A DNA stretch of 64,000 nucleotides from the NCBI GenBank assembly GCA_001749745.1, contig JWTM01000532.1, positions 310,001 to 374,000 on the forward strand, read 5' to 3'. Positions 36,975 through 45,724 of the stretch are shown piece by piece; the first letter of the stretch is position 1; each line of letters opens with the position of its first letter. Made by a program: the position numbers and the translations under genes. The DNA is from Candidatus Marispirochaeta associata (GTDB lineage Bacteria; Spirochaetota; Spirochaetia; JC444; Marispirochaetaceae). The notes below the pieces were generated by a model. It searched no databases. It was not told the origin of the DNA and saw nothing but the letters and a program-made list of their open reading frames with translations.

Positions 36975-37006
36975 CTTAAGCGTTCGATTATAGACAGGAG
37001 GATCGA

Positions 37007-37258
37007 GTGAGCGTAAAAATCAGGTTGAAGCGGTTTGGGACGAAGAAGCGTCCCTACTACAGAATTGTCGTAATGGACTCCAGAACGCCCCGGGACGGCC
37101 GCGCCATCGAAGAGGTCGGTCTCTACCACCCGATCGAGGTTGAGGAAAAGCAGCTTCGGGTAAAAGAGGATCGCATCAAGGAGTGGATTGCCAAAGGCGC
37201 CCGCCCCAGCGACACCGTAAAGCGGCTTCTAAATAAACTCAATCTGTACATGAAGTAG
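37007..37258 (+). CDS. rpsP: Ribosomal protein S16
   Basis: 83 residues with the family N-terminus VKIRLKRFGTKKRPYYRIV. GTG start, with AGGAGG 8 bp upstream. Confidence 0.97.
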   Translation: MSVKIRLKRFGTKKRPYYRIVVMDSRTPRDGRAIEEVGLYHPIEVEEKQLRVKEDRIKEWIAKGARPSDTVKRLLNKLNLYMK

Positions 37259-37297
37259 GGCAATCCCAACTTGGGATTGTACAGGAAGGAAGTGTAC

Positions 37298-37531
37298 GTG
37301 GAAAAAGATCTCGTTGAATATATCGCGAAATCCTTGGTCGACGACCCCTCCGAGGTAGTGGTTAACGTTATCGAAGGGGAAAAATCGACTATTCTCGAGT
37401 TGAGGGTCTCTTCCGACGATATCGGTAAGGTCATCGGCAAGCACGGTCGGATCGCCAAAGCGGTCCGCACCATTCTCAGTGCTGCAGCGACTAAAACCGG
37501 CAAGAGGATTGTACTGGAAATTCTGGATTGA
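37298..37531 (+). CDS. khpA: KH-domain RNA-binding protein KhpA
   Basis: 77 residues from GTG 37298, which follows AGGAAGGA by 7 bp. A longer open frame from 37271 has no ribosome site. It is one small KH domain with the GXXG loop GKHG in [13 protein letters not shown]. It usually pairs with KhpB and binds small RNAs and mRNAs. Gene order between rpsP and rimM is conserved in many bacteria. Confidence 0.92.
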   Translation: MEKDLVEYIAKSLVDDPSEVVVNVIEGEKSTILELRVSSDDIGKVIGKHGRIAKAVRTILSAAATKTGKRIVLEILD

Positions 37532-38034
37532 TGGACCGTATCAGCGTCGCCAGGATCGGAAAGACCCACGGCGTCAAAGGTTTTATCAAGGTCGTAAGCT
37601 TCTCGGGAGAGTACGACCATCTATTTGACTTACGAGAGGCCGTGGCCGTCTCGAAGCAGGGGAAGGAAAAGCCCCTCCGCATCGAAGAGATTCGTCCCTT
37701 CGGTGGTCAGGTGCTGATCAAGTTCGTCGGATTCGACTCTCCGGAGGATGCCCGCGTCTTAAGCGGATGCGAGCTGCTTGCGGAGAACAGGTTCGCCGCT
37801 CCGCTCAAGAGTGATGAGTACTACATCAAGGATCTTATCGGCTGCTCTCTCTATGTAGAGGAGAAGCCGGTTGCGAAGGTTCTGGGCGTAGCCGATACCG
37901 GTCATTCTGATCTGTTGGAGGTTAAGACCTCCGAGGGAGCATTTCGCTATGTACCACTAAAAAAAGAGTACATCGGCGAGGTGGACACGGCGGCGGGTCG
38001 AATTGAACTAGTGGCGGACTGGATACTGGAATGA
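37531..38034 (+). CDS. rimM: 16S rRNA processing protein RimM
   Basis: 167 residues. The N-terminal barrel begins RISVARIGKTHGVKG and the C-terminal PRC barrel (about 92-165) holds YIKDLIGCSLY. It assists 30S head maturation around S19. The ATG overlaps the khpA stop (TGATG) and the stop overlaps trmD (ATGA). Confidence 0.95.
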   Translation: MDRISVARIGKTHGVKGFIKVVSFSGEYDHLFDLREAVAVSKQGKEKPLRIEEIRPFGGQVLIKFVGFDSPEDARVLSGCELLAENRFAAPLKSDEYYIKDLIGCSLYVEEKPVAKVLGVADTGHSDLLEVKTSEGAFRYVPLKKEYIGEVDTAAGRIELVADWILE

Positions 38035-38768
38035 AAGTCACCATACTTACGCTTTTCCCGGAGATTTTGGAGGGCTATTTTAGCTCGTCGATCATGGCTA
38101 AGGCGGTGGATAAGGGGCTTTTTTCCTATGAAATCGTGAATTTCCGCGATTTCGCCTATGACCGCCACCGAACCTGTGATGATGCCCCCTACGGGGGCGG
38201 AGCCGGAATGGTGCTCAAGGCCGAACCCTTGGCGGAAGCCCTGGAGAAAGTCGGCGCGTTAGAGAAGCGAACGATCTATCCGAGTCCTTCAGGCCGGGTC
38301 TTCGATCAGGCTGCGGCGGCGGATCTTTCCGCAGAAGAGGAACTGGTCATCGTCTGCGGACGCTACGAAGGACTGGATCAGCGTATCATCGATCTCTATG
38401 TGGACGATGAACTCTGTATCGGTGATTATGTGCTCTCCTCCGGGGAGGTTGCGGCGCTCACCATTGTCGATGCGGTCTATCGTTTGTGCGACGGGATAAT
38501 CAATGCGGAATCCCTGGAGGAGGAGAGCTTCTCCGACGGACTGCTCGAGTATCCCCATTACACCAGACCCGAGGTTTTTCGGGAATTACAGGTTCCGGAG
38601 ATTCTGCTCTCCGGACACCACGAACATATACGGCAATGGCGGTTGAAGGAGCGCTTACGCAAGACCCTGAAAAACCGTCCGGATCTGTTAGAAACACGCA
38701 GCCTCACGAGCGAGGAGCAGAAGTTCATACGGGAACTCAAGGATATTGAGGGAGGAGAGAACCAATGA
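38031..38768 (+). CDS. trmD: tRNA (guanine-N1-)-methyltransferase
   Basis: 245 residues of the SPOUT class. It makes m1G37. The knotted SAM site is shown by [24 protein letters not shown] and [14 protein letters not shown], and the SAM-linked Asp loop by [12 protein letters not shown]. It is coupled at both ends, to rimM and rplS, by 4-bp overlaps. Confidence 0.98.
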   Translation: MKVTILTLFPEILEGYFSSSIMAKAVDKGLFSYEIVNFRDFAYDRHRTCDDAPYGGGAGMVLKAEPLAEALEKVGALEKRTIYPSPSGRVFDQAAAADLSAEEELVIVCGRYEGLDQRIIDLYVDDELCIGDYVLSSGEVAALTIVDAVYRLCDGIINAESLEEESFSDGLLEYPHYTRPEVFRELQVPEILLSGHHEHIRQWRLKERLRKTLKNRPDLLETRSLTSEEQKFIRELKDIEGGENQ

Positions 38769-39151
38769 ATACGATTAACGCTATTGAAGCGGAGCAGTTG
38801 AAAGAGAGTGCTGAGAATTTCAGCATCGGTGATACCGTCAAGGTTCACTTTAAGATTGTAGAGGGCGCCACCGAGCGGATTCAGATCTTCGAAGGGGTCG
38901 TTATTGCCAAGCGGCACAGCGGCATCCGGAAGACCTTTACCGTCCGGAAGATCTCCTACGGAGTGGGCGTAGAACGTATTTTCCCGCTGCACTCTCCGCG
39001 GATCGAACGGGTTGAGCTGGTTCGTCGCGGGCGAATCCGCCGGGCTAAGCTCTACTACCTTCGCGATAGGGTCGGAAAGGCCGCCAAGGTCGCCGAACTT
39101 ATCCGCAGAAAGCAGCCTAAGTCACAGAAGGCTCCGGCCGAGAAGGCCTAA
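38765..39151 (+). CDS. rplS: Ribosomal protein L19
   Basis: 128 residues. The L19 core (about 14-112, including [20 protein letters not shown]) is followed by a Lys/Ala-rich tail slightly longer than usual. It lies at the 30S-50S interface. It overlaps trmD by 4 bp. Confidence 0.97.
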   Translation: MNTINAIEAEQLKESAENFSIGDTVKVHFKIVEGATERIQIFEGVVIAKRHSGIRKTFTVRKISYGVGVERIFPLHSPRIERVELVRRGRIRRAKLYYLRDRVGKAAKVAELIRRKQPKSQKAPAEKA

Positions 39152-39162
39152 TCGCCAGCTGA

Positions 39163-40143
39163 ATGATCCGCCTGAATCCCGAAGCGCTGGCATTGCTGAA
39201 AAGCGCTCCCGGATCAGGCTTCGGCCGGAACGGGGTCGCCCGGCTCAGGGTGTTAGACGTCTCCGGCAAGACAGTTACTATCAGCCTCGACGGACTCCGC
39301 CTAAAGGCGGTGAGCGACATCCCCTTACACAAAGGGGATGTTTTTATGGTACGACAGCAAGCGGCCGACGGCGGCATGCGGCTGAAAATCCTCTCCCGGG
39401 GCATATTCCCCGATAGCGGGACAAATACGGGACTCCAGACCCTGCTTGAAGAGGATCCCGCCCTGGCCAAGGCCTTGATCAACGCCGGCCTGCGCCTGAG
39501 TGAGGAACGGATCGATCGCTTTCGTCGCCGGCTGCAGGGAAAATCGGGCCCCGAAAGGGACGAGGCCGCCCGGGAGCTGGCCTTGTGGGAGGAGAAACAT
39601 TCAGGCTACTGGGGCGTGCCGATCGGGTTCCCCCGAGAGTCGGATCGACAGCAACACGGGGAGGGCGAGAATGGAGAGATCCCTTCTCGATGGACAAATG
39701 TCGCCCTGAATCCCGCCGAAATAGCCCGCATTTTGAAACGAAGATCCGCTGAACTCAACAGCTATCAACTCTTCAATCACACGCCCAGCGGTGAAGACTA
39801 TCACTGGCTGCGACTACCCTTTCGGGTTAAACTGCATCAACAGATCTACCGCGGGGAGCTACGTATCAATTTAGGGCTCTCTGAAGGATCACCGCAGTAC
39901 GGGGCGCTCAAGCTGGAGGGTGAGTTTAATCCTCAGGATATCTGGAAATTCCACCTGGAGTTTTCCGGCAAGGGAAGGATTGATCTGGTGGAGGCCCCCG
40001 AGCATCTATTGGAAAAGGGCGCGGATTTAACCGAAAAAGTACGAAAAGTGGGCTTTAATATTGTCGATACTTTAAATAGAGCATTCGACGGCTATACCTA
40101 TCAGACGGATTCCGTTGTAAAAGGCTTCGATGCTGAGGTGTGA
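39163..40143 (+). CDS. YlqG / FliK-like protein next to FhlB
   Basis: 326 residues. I see no strong domain, but the N-terminal beta-rich third (residues 20-85) and a C-terminal block (about 200-300, with LRLPFRVKLHQ and LKLEGEFNP) resemble FliK/YlqG-type proteins. The position after rplS and before an FlhB C-terminal homologue copies the Bacillus gene order (ylqG-ylqH). A role in flagellar export substrate control is inferred from this context only. Confidence 0.55.
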   Translation: MIRLNPEALALLKSAPGSGFGRNGVARLRVLDVSGKTVTISLDGLRLKAVSDIPLHKGDVFMVRQQAADGGMRLKILSRGIFPDSGTNTGLQTLLEEDPALAKALINAGLRLSEERIDRFRRRLQGKSGPERDEAARELALWEEKHSGYWGVPIGFPRESDRQQHGEGENGEIPSRWTNVALNPAEIARILKRRSAELNSYQLFNHTPSGEDYHWLRLPFRVKLHQQIYRGELRINLGLSEGSPQYGALKLEGEFNPQDIWKFHLEFSGKGRIDLVEAPEHLLEKGADLTEKVRKVGFNIVDTLNRAFDGYTYQTDSVVKGFDAEV

Positions 40144-40161
40144 TTCTGGAATGAGGCTATA

Positions 40162-40428
40162 ATGGATACCGCTTTGAGGAAAAAGAAGGCCGTTTCGATA
40201 CAGTATGATCCTACGTATCCCGCCCCCTTCGTAAGCGCCAGGACAGAGGGAGAACTGGCGACGGCGATGATCAAACTGGCCGAAAGGGAGGGTGTCCCGG
40301 TAATGGAACTTCCGGCTTTAAGCGAGGAACTCTTTCTATTGAACCCGGGCGATATGATTCCCGAGTCCAGCTTTCGCATAGTTGCGGAGATTCTCGCATT
40401 TATATACAGTGTACAGGACGCCCAATGA
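40162..40428 (+). CDS. FlhB C-terminal-domain homologue (FhlB / YlqH)
   Basis: 88 residues matching the cytoplasmic switch domain of FlhB without its membrane part. The N-terminus KKKAVSIQYDP and the AREGVPVMEL-like segment are typical. The NPTH autocleavage motif is replaced by DPTY, so self-cleavage is not expected. It probably substitutes for or modulates the FlhB switch in flagellar type III export. The stop overlaps the HD-GYP gene by 4 bp. Confidence 0.8.
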   Translation: MDTALRKKKAVSIQYDPTYPAPFVSARTEGELATAMIKLAEREGVPVMELPALSEELFLLNPGDMIPESSFRIVAEILAFIYSVQDAQ

Positions 40429-41573
40429 AGACTATCAGAGTAGACGATCTAAAAGCGGGAACAAAATTTGATCAACCGGTCTATATCGACGGTGAAAATA
40501 TCCTCGTCCCTGCGGATATACGCATCAAGGATAAGGATATAGAGCGCCTCCAGAAGTGGGGCATCAACACCGTTCAGACCGCCGGTAACCTGATAGACGA
40601 AGAGGCCGAGAAACAGGCCAAAGAGGCGAGTATAGCCGATCTCAAGGAGTCCAGAACCTACAAGGAGCTCCTCCAGATCTATCTGACCATCGTTAAACAG
40701 ATCAACATTCTCTTCGCGACCCTCAAGCAGGGGAGACGGGTAACAACCAAAGAGATCAACAAGATCGTCGAACTCCTCTACCAGGCGGTCAAGAAGAATC
40801 CGGTAGAGATGACCGGTTTTACCATCCGCAGCGACAAGAACAGACACGGTCTGGCGGTTAGCTCGGTCAACGGCGCCATCCTATCCCTGGTGACCGGTAT
40901 GAATCTCAATCTGGACGAAGCCAAACTCCACAGCCTGGTTCTGGGCGCGCTGCTGCATGATGTAGGCATGCTGCGCATCCCCGATAATATCCTCAACAAG
41001 AGCGGCGACCTTCGGGACGACGAGTTGAAGACGATCTATACCCACACCCTCCACTCCTACAACATCATCACCAAGGAGCTGGGCTACCCTGAAGAGATCG
41101 GTCTGATCGCCCTGCAGCACCATGAACGCTGGGACGGTAAGGGCTACCCTCATCAGAAGAGCTCCGATCAGATCTATCTTTTAGCGAGGATCGTGTCGGT
41201 GGCCGACTCCTTCGAAGCGATGGTTCGGGATAAACCCTACCGGGATTCGATGATCGGTTACAGCGCCATGCGGCAGATTCTCAATGATAATTCCCGCCGT
41301 TTCGACGCCGATATCGTCAAGGTTTTCTTGAAGAGCATGGGCATATATCCTCTGGGATCGGTGGTTATCCTCAACGACGGATCAATCGGCACGGTGGTAC
41401 GCACCCATGCTTCGGTTCCATTACGCCCTGTAGTGCGGATTCTGGTCGACCAGCAGGGCAAGCGCTACGACAACGACGATGGACAGGTAATCGATCTACT
41501 GGAGACCAAAACCCTCTTTATCATTCGGGCCATCAACCCACATGAACTCGGTAAATCGGGGGTCGGAAAATGA
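40425..41573 (+). CDS. HD-GYP domain protein (probable c-di-GMP phosphodiesterase)
   Basis: 382 residues. An N-terminal beta region (1-60) starts TIRVDDLKAG as in many HD-GYP proteins. The HD-GYP core (about 130-310) shows HDVGMLRIP, HTLHSYNII and HHERWDGKGYP. It probably degrades cyclic di-GMP, opposing the GGDEF enzyme at 22974-24485. It is coupled to FhlB upstream and YraN downstream by 4-bp overlaps. No receiver domain is present. Confidence 0.93.
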   Translation: MKTIRVDDLKAGTKFDQPVYIDGENILVPADIRIKDKDIERLQKWGINTVQTAGNLIDEEAEKQAKEASIADLKESRTYKELLQIYLTIVKQINILFATLKQGRRVTTKEINKIVELLYQAVKKNPVEMTGFTIRSDKNRHGLAVSSVNGAILSLVTGMNLNLDEAKLHSLVLGALLHDVGMLRIPDNILNKSGDLRDDELKTIYTHTLHSYNIITKELGYPEEIGLIALQHHERWDGKGYPHQKSSDQIYLLARIVSVADSFEAMVRDKPYRDSMIGYSAMRQILNDNSRRFDADIVKVFLKSMGIYPLGSVVILNDGSIGTVVRTHASVPLRPVVRILVDQQGKRYDNDDGQVIDLLETKTLFIIRAINPHELGKSGVGK

Positions 41574-41929
41574 ATACCACCCGCAGGGGTCTGAACGGCG
41601 AATCCAGGGCGCTCGCGTATCTTGAAAGCCGGGGCCAACGACTGGTTGCGCGCAACTACCGCAGTCGCCACGGCGAAATCGACCTGATTACCCGGGAACC
41701 GGCCCACCTGCACTTCGTGGAGGTCAAAAACTGGCGGATGGGCGAGGAGAACCTCGAATACGCCATTGGAAAGACAAAGCGGAGGCGGATTATCCATACA
41801 GCCGAGGATTTCTTGGCCAGGAATCATGCGTTCGCCGCCGATGAAAAACAGTACGATGTGATATATCTTAAGAATGACGGCCAGGTTGTTCGCTACCTAC
41901 CGCACGCCTTTGAAGGGGGGCACTCATGA
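41570..41929 (+). CDS. YraN-family nuclease-fold protein (UPF0102)
   Basis: 119 residues. It has a PD-(D/E)xK-like core: GESRALAYLESRGQRLVARNYR, then HGEIDLI (catalytic Asp) and HFVEVKNW (E-x-K). The function is unsettled. The gene usually sits near rplS/rnhB as here. The ATG overlaps the HD-GYP stop, and its stop overlaps the next small gene. Confidence 0.9.
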   Translation: MNTTRRGLNGESRALAYLESRGQRLVARNYRSRHGEIDLITREPAHLHFVEVKNWRMGEENLEYAIGKTKRRRIIHTAEDFLARNHAFAADEKQYDVIYLKNDGQVVRYLPHAFEGGHS

Positions 41930-42069
41930 TTCGGATCGCCAAACCGACAGACCCGAAGAAGATTGCGGAATTAAAACGAAAGATCAACGACAGCAAGTAT
42001 CTACAGACGGCGATTCAAAGCATCGCCCAAACGATTACTAAAGAGATTCTCCAAATCGACGAACACTAG
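41926..42069 (+). CDS. Small hypothetical protein (47 aa)
   Basis: The ATG at 41926 overlaps the yraN stop (ATGA). The frame encodes 47 residues starting MIRIAKPTDPKK, mostly one amphipathic helix ending in LQIDEH. GGGG precedes the ATG by 6 bp. It is supported by the coupling, the same strand and the lack of any other use for this 156-bp interval. No family is recognised. Confidence 0.65.
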   Translation: MIRIAKPTDPKKIAELKRKINDSKYLQTAIQSIAQTITKEILQIDEH

Positions 42070-42085
42070 GGATAGGCATACGTAT

Positions 42086-42508
42086 ATGGCAGAAGAGCAG
42101 AACGGCAAGGATAAGAACCAGAAGGAACGGAGCGGAAAAAACCGCGGCCGTCGTTCACGAAATGACTCCCGGGGACGCCGCAGAGGCGGGAAGGGCGGTT
42201 CCAACCGTCGCTACTACTCGGAGTGTCCCATCTGCGGACAGGGGGTCCGGGACGTTCTGACGGCGATAGCCTGGGGCGAGGAGCGCAAACCCGCTCATTT
42301 CGACTGTATCCTCAAGAATATAGGGGAATCCGAGGAACTTTCCCCCAAAGAGAAGCTTGTCTACCTGGGAGGCGGGAGCTTCGGAATCGTTAAATTCAAA
42401 TCCGGCGGTGGGCCGGGTCCGCGTTTCACGGTGCGCAAGAGAATACAGCTTGAAGAGAAAGAAGAAAAGATAGAGTGGCGACGGCAAGTCAGCCGTAAGA
42501 TCCGCTAA
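42086..42508 (+). CDS. Basic protein with a CPxCG zinc-knuckle motif
   Basis: 140 residues. A Lys/Arg-rich, disordered N-terminus (1-45, with RGRRSRND and RGRRRGGKGG) suggests nucleic-acid binding. It is followed by CPICGQGV (about 50-57) and HFDCILKNI, whose Cys/His set could bind one zinc. The C-terminus is charged. Last gene of the ffh operon before a terminator. The function is unknown. Confidence 0.7.
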   Translation: MAEEQNGKDKNQKERSGKNRGRRSRNDSRGRRRGGKGGSNRRYYSECPICGQGVRDVLTAIAWGEERKPAHFDCILKNIGESEELSPKEKLVYLGGGSFGIVKFKSGGGPGPRFTVRKRIQLEEKEEKIEWRRQVSRKIR

Positions 42509-42511
42509 TAA

Positions 42512-42543
42512 GAAAAGCTTCCGCCCGCGGGTGGAAGCTTTTC
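42512..42543. terminator. Bidirectional terminator
   Basis: Perfect 11-bp stem GAAAAGCTTCC/GGAAGCTTTTC with loop GCCCGCGGGT between convergent genes. U-rich ends occur in both directions. Confidence 0.88.
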
Positions 42544-42568
42544 TATTTATTGAAGATCGAGTAGCGAA

Positions 42569-43288
42569 CTAATTCTTCTCGCGCAAGAGAGAGATTACCT
42601 GGTAGGCTTTCTCCTTAACCGGTCGGATGTAGTTGCCGTTCTGGGCTATCTGAACCACCGCCGAGTAGATCATCTGATTCTCGATGGCGCCGTTCTTTTC
42701 AATCAGCTTCTCGATTGCCAGGAGCGATGCGTGGGCGAAGTTGTCGTTGGGAACCAGCTGATCCTGATTCTGCAGGGCGAATGCGATCGACTGGCTAACC
42801 TCGCCCTCGTCATCCATCCCGATAACCCCTAATGCGTAGACCGCTTCGGCTAAGACAACCGGGTCGTCATCGGTCTTGAGTACGTTCATCAGGGTCTCTT
42901 TCGAGTTCTCTCCGCCTAATTCGCCCAGTAAACGGCATGCTTCCCGTCGCACGGTGGGAAAATAGTTAACCGTACGGTTGTTTTCCTTGACAATGCGACT
43001 GATCCCCTCCTCGGAGAGGTAATCAAGCACGAAGTGCGCCCCGGGATCACCGGTAGAGAAGGTCCCGTCCTTGAGCGATTCCTCGATCATGACCAGGGAT
43101 TGGAGTTTCATGTCGCGATCCTGGATAAAAGCCATCTCCCGCATGATCATTATATCGCCGCTCTGAAGATAAAGTTCCTCGATCGTAGCGGTTCTGTCCC
43201 TGGGCACATCATCATTGGCCTGGCTGAAGAGCCCCGGCACCGCAATGAGTGACAAGAGAAGCATTAGACTGATACATTTAGCTTTCAT
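42569..43288 (-). CDS. Exported HEAT-repeat-like protein
   Basis: 239 residues with a signal peptide (about 1-23). Helical repeats follow, with HEAT/PBS-lyase style units such as VRREACRLLGELGG and LAEAVYALGVIG. It is probably a periplasmic scaffold. The start has GGGAGAT upstream. It is 18 bp downstream of the lipoprotein-like gene's end on the same strand. No enzymatic motif. Confidence 0.75.
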   Translation of the reverse strand: MKAKCISLMLLLSLIAVPGLFSQANDDVPRDRTATIEELYLQSGDIMIMREMAFIQDRDMKLQSLVMIEESLKDGTFSTGDPGAHFVLDYLSEEGISRIVKENNRTVNYFPTVRREACRLLGELGGENSKETLMNVLKTDDDPVVLAEAVYALGVIGMDDEGEVSQSIAFALQNQDQLVPNDNFAHASLLAIEKLIEKNGAIENQMIYSAVVQIAQNGNYIRPVKEKAYQVISLLREKN

Positions 43289-43306
43289 ACTATCTCCCTT
43301 TATCGA

Positions 43307-43867
43307 CTACTGCCATTTCGCGATCTTCCAATCGCCGTCCTCGTTTGCTAAATAGTATAGGATAGCAGGCGTCTCATTTACAATACTATACGCCAAAAGA
43401 TGGTTTTCATCTATAAATTCTATCTCTTCCAGATCGGCTTCCTGTCGGCTGCCGACCACGATATAGAGAAAATAATCCTGTAGGGTCCGCAGGCGAAGTT
43501 CATAACGATACTTCTTCTTCAATTCATCGGAGATTCCCTTCAAAACCGCCGGATCCGAGTAGTAGGCAACATATTCATCAGTCAGATATTCGCGCCAGGC
43601 GCTGAAATCTTCGCTCTGAATAATTGCATTCAGTTCCTCAATCAGAGCTTCAACATCGACGAAGGTCTGTTCATAGATCTCTTGGGTAACTACGAACTCC
43701 TCCTCTTCCTCGACCGGTTGAGGCTCTTCCGGCATCGGTTCCGGTTCAGGCGCTGGCTCCTCCACCGGAACCGGTTCGGGCTCCGGAGCGCTTGTACAGC
43801 CGCTAAGAGCTATCAGGGTAGAGAGAATCGTGAAGAGTAAAAATGGATATATCCCTCTATATTTCAT
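43307..43867 (-). CDS. Predicted lipoprotein with Pro/Glu repeat linker
   Basis: 186 residues from ATG 43867. The lipobox LSGC ends at about residue 24, so Cys would be acylated. A linker of Pro-Glu/Pro-Val repeats (about 28-55) lifts the globular part (about 60-186) away from the membrane. The globular part looks like an NTF2-like alpha/beta fold (WREYLTDEYVAYYSDPAVL and a final DGDWKIAKW strand). No specific function. Confidence 0.75.
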   Translation of the reverse strand: MKYRGIYPFLLFTILSTLIALSGCTSAPEPEPVPVEEPAPEPEPMPEEPQPVEEEEEFVVTQEIYEQTFVDVEALIEELNAIIQSEDFSAWREYLTDEYVAYYSDPAVLKGISDELKKKYRYELRLRTLQDYFLYIVVGSRQEADLEEIEFIDENHLLAYSIVNETPAILYYLANEDGDWKIAKWQ

Positions 43868-43933
43868 CGAGTTAAGTGTACTCGTTTGCCCCCATTTTGT
43901 CAAAACGAAAAAAAATTGAACTCCTGTCGGGAA

Positions 43934-43962
43934 TTGATTTTTTTAGCGACGCCGTCTACTAT
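43934..43962 (+). promoter_or_regulatory. Promoter of coaD, leaderless spacing
   Basis: TTGATT (43934-43939), 17-bp spacer, TACTAT (43957-43962). The ATG of coaD begins 6 bp after the -10, so transcription would begin at or beside the start codon. Confidence 0.6.
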
Positions 43963-43967
43963 GAATC

Positions 43968-44450
43968 ATGCGCAAAGCAGTACTACCGGGATCATTCGAT
44001 CCGCCGACCAACGGACATCTGAATCTCATCAATCGCGCGGCATCCATTTTCGACGAATTGCATGTGGTTATCGCCTTCAACCGGGGCAAGAATTACCTCT
44101 TCGACGAGCACGAACGCCAGGATCTGATGGTAAACCTCTTATCATCCATGCCGAATGTACATGTTCGCCTCTGGGACCGTCTGGTGGTCGATTACGCCCG
44201 CCAGGAGGGTATCGATGTGATGATTCGCGGGGTTCGGGCGCTTGCCGATTTTAGCTATGAATTCGAACTGGCGATGACCAACAGGGAACTCAATCCGAAG
44301 CTCGAGGTCATTTTCATGCCTACCGATCCTCAGTATTTTGTACTGCGTTCGTCGGCGATCAAGGAGATCGCCATGTTCGGCGGTGACATCAGCACCATGG
44401 TTCCGCCGACCGTCGCTCGGGCGCTGACCGAGAGATTAAAGGGTGCTTGA
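43968..44450 (+). CDS. coaD: Phosphopantetheine adenylyltransferase
   Basis: 160 residues. Transfers AMP to 4'-phosphopantetheine, the fourth step of CoA synthesis. Nucleotidyltransferase motif GSFDPPTNGH (about 7-16), with RGVRALADFSYEFELA and the C-terminal SSAIKEIA block. There is no ribosome site before the ATG, consistent with the leaderless spacing of its promoter. Confidence 0.97.
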   Translation: MRKAVLPGSFDPPTNGHLNLINRAASIFDELHVVIAFNRGKNYLFDEHERQDLMVNLLSSMPNVHVRLWDRLVVDYARQEGIDVMIRGVRALADFSYEFELAMTNRELNPKLEVIFMPTDPQYFVLRSSAIKEIAMFGGDISTMVPPTVARALTERLKGA

Positions 44451-44475
44451 CAAGCATTTACATATGGGGTACGTT
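44447..44475 (+). promoter_or_regulatory. Promoter of rpmF-acpP-rnc
   Basis: TTGACA (44447-44452) overlapping the coaD stop codon, 17-bp spacer, TACGTT (44470-44475). A small stem TTCTCT/AGAGAA lies in the leader at 44474-44493. Confidence 0.7.
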
Positions 44476-44509
44476 CTCTCTCACTAAAGAGAATGCGAGG
44501 TTCTAAGAA

Positions 44510-44698
44510 ATGGCAGTACCAAAATATAAGACTTCGAAATCACGAAGCCGCCGCAGACGCTCGATCAACAATCGCCTCGTTGCGCCCAATCTGGTAGAGT
44601 GCTCTACGTGTGGAAATAAGGTTCTCCCACACCGCGTTTGTCCCAAATGCGGTTTTTACCGGGGCAAGCAGGTCCTGGATCTTGAAGATATGGCTTAA
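44510..44698 (+). CDS. rpmF: Ribosomal protein L32
   Basis: 62 residues. Basic N-terminus VPKYKTSKSRSRRRRS and a four-Cys zinc site (CSTCG and CPKCG), so this is the zinc-binding form of L32. Confidence 0.97.
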   Translation: MAVPKYKTSKSRSRRRRSINNRLVAPNLVECSTCGNKVLPHRVCPKCGFYRGKQVLDLEDMA

Positions 44699-44710
44699 AG
44701 GAGTTAAGGC

Positions 44711-44947
44711 ATGGAAGAATTATTCGGAAAGCTGAAGAAGTTGATTGCCGAGAAGCTGGAGATCGAAGAGGATCAGATCAAGATGGAATCCTCTTTTCGT
44801 CAGGACCTAGGCGCCGACAGTCTCGACACCTACGAACTCGTCTACGCCATCGAGGAAGAGCTGGGAATCAGCATCCCCGACGAAAAGGCTAACGAGTTTG
44901 AAACCGTTGCCGACGCTCTCGAGTACATTAAATCTCAGGTAAAATAA
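44711..44947 (+). CDS. acpP: Acyl carrier protein
   Basis: 78 acidic residues. The phosphopantetheine Ser is in GADSLDTYE (S37). The AAGGAG ribosome site precedes the ATG. It lies between rpmF and rnc. The usual fab genes are not adjacent. Confidence 0.97.
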   Translation: MEELFGKLKKLIAEKLEIEEDQIKMESSFRQDLGADSLDTYELVYAIEEELGISIPDEKANEFETVADALEYIKSQVK

Positions 44948-44959
44948 GCTTAGATTACT

Positions 44960-45715
44960 GTGGGGGCTCTGTTGAAAACTCCTTCGCTGAATACGCCTGG
45001 CGTTGATAGCGCGAGGAAGAAGGAGCTCCTGCTCTTCGAGCGTCACGCACGGATAAGGTTCAAGAGGCTCGACCTCTTGAACCTTGCTTTTACCCACCGA
45101 TCCTACGCCAACGAAAACAGCGCCGAAATAGACAATAACGAGAAACTCGAGTTCCTGGGCGACAGCGTCCTCGGGATCGTCGTCAGCGACTATCTCTTCC
45201 GAACCCTCCCGGACAAGGCCGAGGGGGACTTGGCTCGTATCAAGTCCTTCGTAGTCTCCGAAGCAAGCCTGGCCGGAATCGCCCGGGACCTGAAGGTGGA
45301 CAACTTCATTATGATAGGGAAGGGGGAGGAGTACTCCGGCGGAAGGGCTAAGAAGGCCATTCTCGCCGATTGTATGGAGGCCATAATCGGCGCCTACTAC
45401 CTCGATTCGGGCTTCAAGAGCGCCCGGAACTTCATTCTCTCATTCTTTGTGGAAGAGATACAGAAGGTCCTCGACAACCGTCACCAGAAGGACTACAAGA
45501 CTCTACTGCAGGAGTACGCCCAGAAGCAGTTTCACAGCTATCCCCGGTACAAACTGGTTCGTAAATCGGGGCCCGATCACGACCGCACCTTTTGGATCGA
45601 TGTGGAGCTCAACAACCGGAGCTTCGGCCCTGGAAAAGGCAAGAACAAAAAAGAGGCCGAACAGGAAGCCGCCTCCATGGCCTATAAGCACTTCTGCGAA
45701 GCGAATAAAGCCTAG
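44960..45715 (+). CDS. rnc: Ribonuclease III
   Basis: 251 residues from a GTG start. The RNase III signature NNEKLEFLGDSVL (about 55-67) carries catalytic Glu and Asp, and the second Asp/Glu pair lies in DCMEAIIGAYYLD. A dsRNA-binding domain occupies about 175-248. It processes rRNA precursors and structured RNAs. The first 20 residues are unconserved, so the exact start is uncertain. Confidence 0.96.
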   Translation: MGALLKTPSLNTPGVDSARKKELLLFERHARIRFKRLDLLNLAFTHRSYANENSAEIDNNEKLEFLGDSVLGIVVSDYLFRTLPDKAEGDLARIKSFVVSEASLAGIARDLKVDNFIMIGKGEEYSGGRAKKAILADCMEAIIGAYYLDSGFKSARNFILSFFVEEIQKVLDNRHQKDYKTLLQEYAQKQFHSYPRYKLVRKSGPDHDRTFWIDVELNNRSFGPGKGKNKKEAEQEAASMAYKHFCEANKA

Positions 45716-45724
45716 GCTATCTGA

